Shown in pieces: positions 8,209 to 15,762 of a stretch of 26,859 bases of DNA. How positions within the stretch are numbered: position 1 is the stretch's first letter; each line of letters begins with the position of its first letter. A program made the translations under genes and the position numbers. The DNA lies in contig JAPUKV010000012.1 of the NCBI GenBank assembly GCA_027295475.1, positions 1 to 26,859 of the forward strand. The letters run 5' to 3'. Below the pieces are notes generated by a model. It saw nothing but the letters and a program-made list of their open reading frames with translations, had not been told where the DNA came from and did no database searches. The DNA comes from Pseudomonadota bacterium. GTDB taxonomy: Bacteria > Pseudomonadota > Gammaproteobacteria > Woeseiales > Woeseiaceae.

Positions 8209-9279
8209 TCATTGTGCTGGCATTGTACGAACATGCAAATCCCGCTGTGGGAACGGAATTTCGATTCCTGCGCCCTGGAATGCCCTGTACACGGCGCAAT
8301 TGAGTTCATGTAAAATGCGGCCGCGATCTACGGGTTGATTGATCCAGCAAAGCAATTCGAAATCGAGGCTATAATCTCCAAAGCTTCGAAAACGAACTTT
8401 TGGATCGGGAGAGTTGCAGACTTCGTCGTGTTCATCGGCGACGGTTGCCAGTGTGTCGATAACCTGATCGATATCGCTGCCGTAAGCAACGCCAACCGCA
8501 ATTCGAATGCGATGCCTGGCGGACGGGCCGCCCGCTTCATTGATGATCTTGCCGTTGCCGATAAGGTTATTCGGAACTGTAATCTCAACATCATCGCGCG
8601 TCAGAATTCGAGTACTACGCAGACCGATGTTCGTGACCATGCCTCGCTCACCGGATTCCAGGACGATGAAATCACCGGTTTTGTAAGGGGCGTCGGCGGC
8701 GATGGCAACGCCGGCGAATAAATTCGACAGCGTGTCTTTCGCGGCGAAACTCAAGGCCAGACCGACAATGCCCGCCGATGCCACCCAGGCGGTCACGTCG
8801 ATGCTCCAGGCAAGAAAGACGAAATAGAGCGCGAGCGCGATTAGCACGACCTTCAGGAATGTGCCAAGCAGAGGCAGCATGCTCGTGTGCTGCACGCCGC
8901 TCATCCTGCCGCGCCTGACAGCCGAGAGAATGAGGTCAAAAAAGCCGCTAAGGAATCCGAACCAGATGAAAATCGCGATCGTCCTGAGGATGCCGAGCGT
9001 GATGTACTCGGGTGTCGCCGACATCCCCAGTCGTCGCGTCGCTAACGCCAGACCAACCAGGACAAATGTGACGAAAATCGGTCTGTGCAGCAGGCCAACC
9101 AGATTATCATCGAATTCCGTTTTCGATCTCGCTACGAATTGCGCAATGGTCTTACTGAAAACGATGTCTGCAATCTTGCCGAGCAGAATAAAACCCAGCG
9201 CGAGCGCTGCTGCCTGCAGATAGATGTTCGGGCCGAAAATTTCGGCCCAGGACTGTACCCGTTCGATTAACTCGTTCAA
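8209..9279 (-). CDS. MscS-family small-conductance mechanosensitive ion channel
   Basis: A 356-residue inner-membrane protein with about five hydrophobic helices, longer at the N-terminus than three-helix E. coli MscS. The pore-lining helix and beta-domain junction are clear: VGLALSFAAKDTLSNLFAG leads into the GDFI and RSTRILTRDD strands, with VPNNLI close behind, as in the MscS beta domain. The C-terminal alpha/beta vestibule ends in IPFPQRDLHV, a typical family ending. Role by family: a tension-gated release valve for solutes on osmotic downshock. Only a TTG at 9279 fits the frame upstream of the first helix; no good Shine-Dalgarno is seen, so the start is uncertain. It follows the SYLF gene by 28 bases, suggesting cotranscription. 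Confidence 0.9.
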   Translation of the reverse strand: MNELIERVQSWAEIFGPNIYLQAAALALGFILLGKIADIVFSKTIAQFVARSKTEFDDNLVGLLHRPIFVTFVLVGLALATRRLGMSATPEYITLGILRTIAIFIWFGFLSGFFDLILSAVRRGRMSGVQHTSMLPLLGTFLKVVLIALALYFVFLAWSIDVTAWVASAGIVGLALSFAAKDTLSNLFAGVAIAADAPYKTGDFIVLESGERGMVTNIGLRSTRILTRDDVEITVPNNLIGNGKIINEAGGPSARHRIRIAVGVAYGSDIDQVIDTLATVADEHDEVCNSPDPKVRFRSFGDYSLDFELLCWINQPVDRGRILHELNCAVYRAFQGAGIEIPFPQRDLHVRTMPAQ

Positions 9280-9307
9280 CGAGGTGTCACTGGCTCGTCA
9301 GCCTGGA

Positions 9308-10138
9308 TCAAAAGTCCTCGTTGAACTCGCCGCTGTCGGCGACGGATTCGTCAGGATCCCGAATACCGTAGGTCCGCACGGACGATTTGGACTCTTCTTC
9401 CAAGCTGGTGGGGGGGACGCCGGGCGACCTGCCGGGTGCCATGCCGGGTTTTTTGGGCAGACGTTGCGTTTGTGCGGTCAAGACCTGAACAAACGTATTA
9501 GCGACCGCCGGTGCGGCGTTACCGGAACTTGAAAAAATCTGCTCGGGTGTGATGCTGGATGAGCCGTAAAACGCAGCGTTGGCCATTCTGTCCATCGTGA
9601 TACCCGCGCCTTCCAGTGCCACGCCCGCGAAAATACCCCTGCTCCGTGAATAGGAAAACACTTCCGCCTGAAACTGAATATCAGTCGCGATTGCCGTGTG
9701 CCGGCCAACAGGGCCCGCCGCGATAGATGCATCGGCACCGAGCGTGAACTTGCCATTGGCGATCCCATCGACGCCCGCCCGCGTCTTGAAGACCAGTATG
9801 ATGTCGGTGGACTGGGCGCCGATCTGGAAGCCAAAGCTACCGCCAGTCAATGTGATGAATGCAGGGTTGCTCCAGGAATTGTCCTCCCGGCGAATGACCA
9901 GGATGCCCTTGCCGCGGCGGGCACCGAGCGCAAATCCTACCTTGACCACGTTCGGTATCACGGCAACCGCGTATGCGCGTGCGAGCAACGCAGGTGGTAC
10001 GGACTGCTCGGGAATTCGCAGCAGCTGATCGAGAACATCTGTGGCATCTGCGACTCGTGTTTCCTCTTTGCTGGCCGCCGCCGGCACGGCGACCATCAGA
10101 GACAGAACAAGCAGGCAGCATCTTAAGCGTATATGCAT
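9308..10138 (-). CDS. Exported SYLF (Ysc84) lipid-binding domain protein
   Basis: Starting at the ATG at 10138, the product is 276 residues with a signal peptide (MHIRLRCCLLVLSLMVAVPAAA). An upstream in-frame start at 10192 would give an implausible arginine-rich extension before it. The mature part has the SYLF/Ysc84 core: AVAVIPNVVKVGFALGARRG (with a GILVIR strand after it), then TGGSFGFQIGAQSTDIILVF and a GPVGRHTAIATD segment. Family knowledge: SYLF domains bind phosphoinositides or other anionic lipids, and bacterial exported forms are common but poorly characterised. The C-terminal 60 residues are Pro- and acid-rich and probably disordered. It is followed closely by the MscS gene, so both may act on membrane or envelope stress; this is inference. 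Confidence 0.88.
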   Translation of the reverse strand: MHIRLRCCLLVLSLMVAVPAAASKEETRVADATDVLDQLLRIPEQSVPPALLARAYAVAVIPNVVKVGFALGARRGKGILVIRREDNSWSNPAFITLTGGSFGFQIGAQSTDIILVFKTRAGVDGIANGKFTLGADASIAAGPVGRHTAIATDIQFQAEVFSYSRSRGIFAGVALEGAGITMDRMANAAFYGSSSITPEQIFSSSGNAAPAVANTFVQVLTAQTQRLPKKPGMAPGRSPGVPPTSLEEESKSSVRTYGIRDPDESVADSGEFNEDF

Positions 10139-10454
10139 GATTTTATTCCAAAAACCAGAAAATCTGCGCCCTCTCGAACGCGCCCAGGACATGTCATGAA
10201 GCTCTTAATACTGAGAATCCGCCAGCACCCAAGAGTTCAATAGGCCGTAATAATACGCGATTTAGCGATTGCACTCACGGTCACTTTCATCTGTGTCGCT
10301 CACGGGGTCTGCGTGGCCGAAGGTACGCCGACTGCCAGAGCACCGAAGCGGTTCAATTTTCCGATCTTTCTCTTTACGTAATTCCAGAATATGCGTCCCA
10401 AGATCAAAAAACTGTCCTCGCTTCGGCACTCTCTCGTTACGGATATTTCTACCG
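10139..10454. other. Gene-less spacer between SYLF gene and M48 peptidase gene
   Basis: About 316 bases with no convincing gene. It must hold the promoter of the minus-strand SYLF-MscS pair. A weak candidate on the minus strand is TTGGGT (10232-10227), a 16-base spacer and TATTAA (10210-10205), but the match is poor. A 77-codon minus-strand open frame partly overlaps the M48 3' end and looks accidental. No strong terminator was seen. Confidence 0.4.
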
Positions 10455-12377
10455 CTAGCCCAGAATCGGCGGCAACGGGCAGTCCAGACTGGCACAGATC
10501 ACTCTCAACAATTCGGCTTCGGGGACGGACATTTTGCCGTCGTGACTCACTGTTTTGCCGACTGCCTGAAGCAGGCTTTTGCGACCCGCGGAGTTCGTCC
10601 TTGCAAGTACAGTCAGGCTGCGGTCGAGCACGGTAACTGTCTGCAAGGTCTCGTCCCCGTATTCTGCATCGCTGGCCCACTGGCCGAACTCAGCGGCACC
10701 GGCACGGAAGGCACTTGCACGAGCCTCCGCCGAAGAATGACCGTGCCGCGCAACGGTCCGCAGCAGGTCGATCGCCGCCTGCCTGACCGCTTTTTTGGTG
10801 CTGCGGCGCCGTTTGCGGCGGCCTGACGGATCTTCGGCCTGTTCCAGGCTATTGGTCAAAACGCGAAAAAAGCAGTACTCGTAAAGATCGACTTCGCCGT
10901 CCAGTTCGATGAGGCGTCTGACCAGTTCGAGCAGGTATTCCAGTTGCGGCACCGGTCTCCGTTTCAGGGCCGGAAATGCGATCTCGAGAATTGGCAGGCG
11001 ATACACGGCCCCGATTTTCCTGATTTGGCCAAAGTAGCGGCGCACCTGCTGGCCGCGTTCGACGCCCAGCTGCTCATCGACAAATCGTAGCTGACGCTCC
11101 GAGTGCAGAGTATTCAGATCGAGGGCCAGGGCCAGTGCCAGGACCCATGCTTGTTCGGGAGAATGGGCAGCAGCGTAAATTTCCGAGGGGATCGACCGCC
11201 GCAGTTGCCCGGCGAATGCAAGCTGCTGAGGGTCCGGGCGCGCGACCGCATCGGGAATCGACGCCGGCAGCGTGCGCTGTTCTGCGCGCGTGCCGGCAGC
11301 GGCCTGCTCTTCCACCAGGCCCCTGGCCTGACCTTCGCCAGAGGCGTGCCGGGTTGCTCCACTGCGCATCTGTTCAGCCACAACCGGGTAATCGTCTTCA
11401 CTGAATCCAGGGTCGAGCGCCTGGATGCGTTCAATTAACGGCGGGTGCGTTGCAAACAGGGAAGTCAGTCGCGAGATGCCGCCAGCGAACAGCATGTGAC
11501 TGACTTCTTCGGGATCGGTGGAGCGAATGTAGGAGTGTGCGGTGTAGCCGCCGATCTTTTTGAGGGCACTCGCGATGCCCTCGGACTGCCGCGTGAACTG
11601 TACAGCGGATGCATCGGCGAGAAACTCGCGCTGCCTCGAGACGGCTGCTTTAACCAGTCTTGCACAGAACAAACCGATCCAGCCGAGGACCGCAAGACCA
11701 AGACCAACAATCATGATTACCGGCGCGTTCCTGTTCCGCCGGCTGGACGCCAGCCCGGAGTAATAACCGCTACGCAATATAAGCCGGCCGATGATGCCAA
11801 GTACCATGATGCCGAACAGCACGCCCATCATGCGGATGTTCAGCCGCATGTCACCGTTAAGAATGTGACTGAACTCGTGCGCGATAACTCCCTGCAATTC
11901 GTCACGGTCGAGGATTTCCAGTGTTCCGCGCGTCACCGCAATGGCTGCGTCACCGGGTGTAAAACCGGCGGCAAACGCATTGATGCTCATCTCCTGTTCC
12001 AGAACATAGATTTCCGGAACCGGCACGCCCGACGCGATAGCCATTTCCTCGATGACGTTTCTCAAGCGTCGCCTAAGCGGGTCGTGAACGTCTGCGGGGA
12101 CCAGGGTGCCGCCCATGTCGATGGCAACTCGCCCGCCGCCCGATGACAGCCGAGCCGTTTTATAAACGGTCGCACCGATGATGAGCAGGGTAGCAAGGAT
12201 TGCAGTTGCAACAAGGATAGAGGGATCGGCAGGGCGCCCGGTCTCGCCGACCATGTGGAACGCGACGGCGACGACTAATGTTACGCCGGCGACAATCAGA
12301 GCGGTCGCGATAACATAGACGATCACCAGCCAGCGGGTTGAACGCCGGGCACGGTCTTGTGCATCAAAAAAATTCAC
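10455..12377 (-). CDS. M48 family (HtpX-like) zinc metallopeptidase with long C-terminal extension
   Basis: A 640-residue inner-membrane protease. Two N-terminal helices (about 16-40 and 53-68) precede the catalytic domain. The zinc motif is HEFSH at H167-H171, with the third ligand E251 in the REFLAD segment, and two more helices lie between them (about 183-200 and 220-240). This matches HtpX order. Ordinary HtpX is about 290 residues; here a further 300 residues follow, mostly helical, with no motif I recognise (perhaps a TerB-like helical fold, unproven). Family role: quality control of membrane proteins. The start is GTG, 89 bases after lemA on the same strand; LemA-M48 pairs are common in bacteria and suggest joint function. 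Confidence 0.9.
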   Translation of the reverse strand: MNFFDAQDRARRSTRWLVIVYVIATALIVAGVTLVVAVAFHMVGETGRPADPSILVATAILATLLIIGATVYKTARLSSGGGRVAIDMGGTLVPADVHDPLRRRLRNVIEEMAIASGVPVPEIYVLEQEMSINAFAAGFTPGDAAIAVTRGTLEILDRDELQGVIAHEFSHILNGDMRLNIRMMGVLFGIMVLGIIGRLILRSGYYSGLASSRRNRNAPVIMIVGLGLAVLGWIGLFCARLVKAAVSRQREFLADASAVQFTRQSEGIASALKKIGGYTAHSYIRSTDPEEVSHMLFAGGISRLTSLFATHPPLIERIQALDPGFSEDDYPVVAEQMRSGATRHASGEGQARGLVEEQAAAGTRAEQRTLPASIPDAVARPDPQQLAFAGQLRRSIPSEIYAAAHSPEQAWVLALALALDLNTLHSERQLRFVDEQLGVERGQQVRRYFGQIRKIGAVYRLPILEIAFPALKRRPVPQLEYLLELVRRLIELDGEVDLYEYCFFRVLTNSLEQAEDPSGRRKRRRSTKKAVRQAAIDLLRTVARHGHSSAEARASAFRAGAAEFGQWASDAEYGDETLQTVTVLDRSLTVLARTNSAGRKSLLQAVGKTVSHDGKMSVPEAELLRVICASLDCPLPPILG

Positions 12378-12466
12378 GTTCTATCCAGTAGCAACTGTCC
12401 GACCGCCATGGTTGGCGGGAGTGTGCGGGTGTTGCAGGAGCATTCACCTGCCTGGCGGACGCCTGC

Positions 12467-13057
12467 TCAGGTGAAAGCGACGTCCGGAACTTCACGCTTC
12501 TCTTCCGTCTGGATATCGAGAAAGCTTGCCAGTTCGAAGCGGAATGTGCCGGCGATGATGTTGTTGGGGAAATTCTCGGCTTTATTGTTGTATGAGAGAA
12601 CTGCATCGTTAAAGGCCTGGCGCGAGAACGCTACCTTGTTTTCGGTACTTGCCAGTTCCTCTTGCAACTGCATCATGTTTTGATTTGCTTTCAGATCAGG
12701 ATAAGCTTCCGAAAGGGCAAAAAGACGTCCGAGCGCACCGCCAAGGAGGCCCTCGGCCGCACCGAGTTTCTTTATCGCATCGGCGTTGGACGGGTCCGCT
12801 TTGGCAGCCTCGAGATTTGATACGGCAGCATTACGGGCACTGATGACGGCGTCGAGTGTTTCGCGTTCATGCTTCATGTAGCCTTTGACGGCTTCGACGA
12901 GATTCGGAATCAGGTCGTAACGCCGGGTCAATTGCACGTCAATTTGCGCGAAACCGTTTTTGACGCGATTGCGAAAATTGACCAGACTATTGTAGATGCC
13001 AATTGCATAAAGGATTATCGCGACAATTATCGCGAGGAAAATTACGAATGAGGTCAC
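12467..13057 (-). CDS. lemA: LemA family membrane protein
   Basis: A 196-residue protein with one N-terminal membrane helix (about 3-22), then the LemA signature: YNSLVNFRNRVKNGFAQIDV, followed by RRYDLIPNLVEAVKGY. The rest is a long helical bundle (residues about 45-150) ending in FSRQAFNDAVLSYNN, as in the family. Precise function is unknown; LemA proteins are often coupled to M48 or TPM-domain partners in envelope maintenance. The start is GTG at 13057, with a GGGAG Shine-Dalgarno 8 bases upstream; the nearby ATG at 13064 is in another frame. The first 10 bases overlap the start of apbE on the opposite strand, so each gene's promoter must lie inside or beyond the other. Confidence 0.93.
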   Translation of the reverse strand: MTSFVIFLAIIVAIILYAIGIYNSLVNFRNRVKNGFAQIDVQLTRRYDLIPNLVEAVKGYMKHERETLDAVISARNAAVSNLEAAKADPSNADAIKKLGAAEGLLGGALGRLFALSEAYPDLKANQNMMQLQEELASTENKVAFSRQAFNDAVLSYNNKAENFPNNIIAGTFRFELASFLDIQTEEKREVPDVAFT

Positions 13058-14094
13058 AGTTCATCTCCCTGTTGAAGAAATGTTGCGGCAAGGATAAACC
13101 CTGGGCGAGAGTAACACTAGCAACAGTTGTGGTAGCAATCTCAGTATTTTCAAGACCTTCGTTCGCGGAATGGCTTGGCGACACGCGCGTGATGATGGGA
13201 ACGGAAGTCAGCGTGCACCTGTGGCACGAGAACGCCGAAGAAGGAATGAGCGTAGTCGAGGAAATCTTCACGGAGGTTGCACGCATCGAGGGATTGATGA
13301 GCACCTACATTGAGGGCAGCGAGATTTCGGAAATCAATCGCGGTGCGGCCAATGGGCCGGTCGCGGCTGGCGATGAACTGATCAACCTGATTCTCCGCTC
13401 ACTCGATATCTCGGTGCTGACGCACGGTGCATTCGATATCACATTCGAGAGCATCGGCCAGTATTACGATTTCAGGGAGCGACGACGGCCCGATGCGGTA
13501 ACCATTCAGGAAGGGCTCGAGCGAATTGATTACCGCCTGGTCGAAGTTGACCGCCTTGAAGGCACGGTTCGATTTCTGGAGCCCGGCGTAAGAATCAATC
13601 TTGGCGGCATTGCCAAGGGCTACGCGGTCGAGCGAGCGGTCAACCTCCTGCGGAGCCGGGGAATCCATCATGCGATTGTGACGGCGGGCGGTGATTCGCG
13701 TTTGCTCGGCGATCGCCGCGGGCAACCGTTCATGGTTGGTATCCGGGATCCGAGAAACGAAGGTGAAGTCGTCCTGACGATGCCGCTTGAAGACGAGGCC
13801 ATCTCCACGTCCGGGGACTACGAGCGATATTTCGAGGAAGACGGCACGCGCTATCACCACATCATTGAGCCGACGACCGGCGAGCCGGCCGGTGGTGTTC
13901 GCAGTGCCACGATTATCGGTCCGGATGCGGTGCTAACTGACGCACTGTCGACGTCCGTCTTTGTCTTAGGGGTAGACGGTGGCCTGCGACTGATCGCAAC
14001 GCTGCCTGATTACGAGGGAATCGTCATTGACACAGAAGGCCGGCTCTTTTACTCCGACGGATTACAGCCGCCCCAAGCTGAGCCCGACGAATAG
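13048..14094 (+). CDS. apbE: FAD:protein FMN transferase ApbE
   Basis: A 348-residue exported flavin transferase. It hydrolyses FAD and attaches FMN covalently to Thr/Ser of target proteins such as Nqr/Rnf subunits. Visible motifs: MMGTEVSVHLW at the start of the domain, a GGIAKGYAVE helix at 186-195, AGGDSRLLG, STSGDYERYF, HHIIEPTTGEPA, and the metal-binding TDALST at T297-T302. The N-terminus has a basic region and a hydrophobic stretch ending in SFA, a plausible signal peptide. The ATG at 13048 is chosen because GAGG lies 10 bases upstream; an in-frame ATG at 13003 would add a basic 15-residue extension with no evident ribosome site. No flavinylated target gene is present here. Confidence 0.93.
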   Translation: MRSQFISLLKKCCGKDKPWARVTLATVVVAISVFSRPSFAEWLGDTRVMMGTEVSVHLWHENAEEGMSVVEEIFTEVARIEGLMSTYIEGSEISEINRGAANGPVAAGDELINLILRSLDISVLTHGAFDITFESIGQYYDFRERRRPDAVTIQEGLERIDYRLVEVDRLEGTVRFLEPGVRINLGGIAKGYAVERAVNLLRSRGIHHAIVTAGGDSRLLGDRRGQPFMVGIRDPRNEGEVVLTMPLEDEAISTSGDYERYFEEDGTRYHHIIEPTTGEPAGGVRSATIIGPDAVLTDALSTSVFVLGVDGGLRLIATLPDYEGIVIDTEGRLFYSDGLQPPQAEPDE

Positions 14095-14650
14095 TCTGAT
14101 TCGACCCGTATTTCTGCCGGATTGTGACAGGAACGCGATGCTTTCTGTCGCTGAAAACAGACGGATTTTCACTTTAAATTCAATCTCATAGGCTTATCAT
14201 AAGCACTGGAGAGAAGGGCGACGGACCTCTGATTTTCCGGGCAAGTGGGGTCCACCCCCGTTTTCTGTGAATTTGGCCGATCCTGGCCGCAGTCAACAAC
14301 GTAAAAAAGAGCGATTTTGCGTAGCCGGCGACGGCTGCTGCGGCTTGCTGTCCGGTCAGCAAATGAAGGCTTTTTCAGGGACGCAAAGCATGTTCAGACC
14401 GGACTGGCCAATTGTGACGATCATCACGGCCCCAGGCGGGGTCTGGCTGTCACCATGGATCACTGTAATAGAGGCGTCGATCGCCGCTTGTGGGCTGCGG
14501 CATCACCCGGCCGTTATGCGGTTTTCGGGTGATTTTGTGTCATTTGCCGGTCAGCGATTTCTCGGCCTGCGGGGCCTGGCCCCGGGCGGTCGCGTGAGCG
14601 TTTTCTGAGGAAGTGCTGCTGCGTATGAGTGGCTGACAAAAAGGGACGGG
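14095..14650. other. Long leader/spacer before the TlpA-ExbBD cluster
   Basis: About 556 bases without a convincing gene. It holds a small hairpin after apbE (TCTGT/ACAGA in 14130-14155), a GGGGTCCACCCCCG motif (14247-14260) resembling one at 7465-7478, a CRP-like palindrome (14413-14428), and two copies of CCGGTCAGC (14352-14360, 14548-14556). A 113-codon plus-strand open frame (14267-14608) has no recognisable features and overlaps these sites, so I do not call it. The spacer probably contains the promoter of the downstream cluster and perhaps a long untranslated leader. Confidence 0.45.
14413..14428. promoter_or_regulatory. CRP/Vfr-like binding palindrome
   Basis: TGTGACGATCATCACG matches the CRP-family consensus TGTGA-N6-TCACA at nine of ten defined bases. 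It lies about 235 bases upstream of the tlpA-like start, in the long spacer before the ExbBD cluster. No CRP gene is in view and a single match of this kind can occur by chance. Confidence 0.3.
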
Positions 14651-15148
14651 ATGATGAAGGGACTAAGAATCATATTGCTAGTGTTAGCCATCTTTATGGG
14701 CAGCAGCCTGGCTTCGTCGGGTCTTACCGGGCAGACGGCCCCCGATTTCGTATTGAAGAGTGCGACCGGCGAAAACCTTCGTCTGAGCGAATACCGGGGC
14801 GACGTTGTGATGATCAATTTCTGGGCGACCTGGTGCGGACCGTGTCGGCAGGAAATGCCGTTGCTGGACGAACTCTACGACCGGTACCAACGCGTCGGCT
14901 TCAATTTGCTCGGGATCAACATCGACGACGATTCCCGTCGGGCAATGGCGATGGTCAATGAACTCGGCATTAGCTTCCCGGTGCTGTTCGATGAGGACAA
15001 GAAAGTCAGCAAACTCTACGAAGTAGAGGCCATGCCCTTAACCATATTGCTCGATCGTGAGGGCACGGTGCGTCACGTTCATCACGGCTACCAGCCGGGA
15101 TACGAGCAGAAATACCTGAACGAGATTCGTTCATTGCTACGAGAGTAA
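14651..15148 (+). CDS. TlpA-family exported thioredoxin-like oxidoreductase
   Basis: A 165-residue periplasmic thiol-disulfide protein. A hydrophobic signal sequence (residues about 4-22) is followed by the AhpC/TSA-thioredoxin start APDFVLKSATGENLRLSEYRG, the active site WCGPC at 61-65 (Cys62, Cys65), and the cis-Pro loop EAMPLT. No Cys lies at the predicted cleavage site, so it is soluble or anchored by an uncleaved helix. Family role: reduction or isomerisation of periplasmic thiols. It is the first gene of a tight ten-gene plus-strand cluster; the next gene begins 2 bases after its stop, implying translational coupling. An AAGGGACGGG ribosome site precedes the start, and the second ATG directly after is an alternative. 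Confidence 0.92.
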   Translation: MMKGLRIILLVLAIFMGSSLASSGLTGQTAPDFVLKSATGENLRLSEYRGDVVMINFWATWCGPCRQEMPLLDELYDRYQRVGFNLLGINIDDDSRRAMAMVNELGISFPVLFDEDKKVSKLYEVEAMPLTILLDREGTVRHVHHGYQPGYEQKYLNEIRSLLRE

Positions 15149-15150
15149 AC

Positions 15151-15759
15151 ATGGTGACAAGATCAGAGCGTGTCAGTATCGCAGCGATCTGCATAATGTG
15201 GATCGCGGTTTCTGCTACGACCGATGCCCAGGATGCCCCACCCCTGAATTCCGCTACGGCGCTCGCGATGTCGCAGTCGGATGAAGCGGATGCGGCCAGG
15301 GAACGCCAGCAGTTTCGCAGCCTGGACGAGGAAGTCCAGTCCCTGAAGAAAGAAGTCCTCGATCTCAACCGCGACCTATTCCTGCTCGAAGAGGAGCTGT
15401 TGTTCCCGGCCAATTCGCAGGTCGCACTCTTTATCTCTTTGGACGTTGGCGAGTACTTCGACCTGGATTCCGTCAATCTGAAAATCGATGGCAAGCAGGT
15501 CGCGAATTACCTCTATACCGAGCGCGAGGTCAGTGCCTTGCTGCGCGGTGGCGTTCACCGCGTCCACATGGGAAACCTCAAGACGGGTGACCATGAGTTG
15601 ATTGCCATCTTCACCGGCAAGGGGCCGCATGTCCGCGATTACCGCCGCGGCGCAACGATGAGCTTCAACAAGGGAATCGGGGCGAAGTATCTCGAGCTCG
15701 AAATCACTGACAGAGTCAAAAAGCAACAACCCGAATTCGTGATCAAGGAATGGGAGTGA
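15151..15759 (+). CDS. Exported coiled-coil protein of unknown function (cluster component)
   Basis: A 202-residue protein with a signal peptide (about 1-27, ending TTDAQ). Residues about 48-82 (RERQQFRSLDEEVQSLKKEV onwards) have heptad-like Leu spacing and are likely a coiled coil. The remaining 120 residues look like a beta-rich domain, with alternating hydrophobic strands VALFISLDVGEYFDLDSVNL and later HRVHMGNLKTGDHELIAIF. I do not recognise a named family. The protein has no DNA-binding features. It sits 2 bases after the TlpA-like gene and 3 bases before the first TPR gene, so it is very probably made together with the TPR and ExbBD proteins and acts in the periplasm. Confidence 0.8.
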   Translation: MVTRSERVSIAAICIMWIAVSATTDAQDAPPLNSATALAMSQSDEADAARERQQFRSLDEEVQSLKKEVLDLNRDLFLLEEELLFPANSQVALFISLDVGEYFDLDSVNLKIDGKQVANYLYTEREVSALLRGGVHRVHMGNLKTGDHELIAIFTGKGPHVRDYRRGATMSFNKGIGAKYLELEITDRVKKQQPEFVIKEWE

Positions 15760-15762
15760 TCG

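Noticed and set aside
10262..10495. A 77-codon minus-strand open frame after the M48 gene
   Set aside because: It overlaps the end of the M48 gene and lacks any protein-like pattern. A GTG about 20 codons in has a weak ribosome site, but the product is not recognisable.
14267..14608. A 113-codon plus-strand open frame before the TlpA-like gene
   Set aside because: It has no ribosome site, recognisable motif or normal residue pattern, is rich in Cys, Arg and Trp as noise frames are, and overlaps repeats and the CRP-like site.
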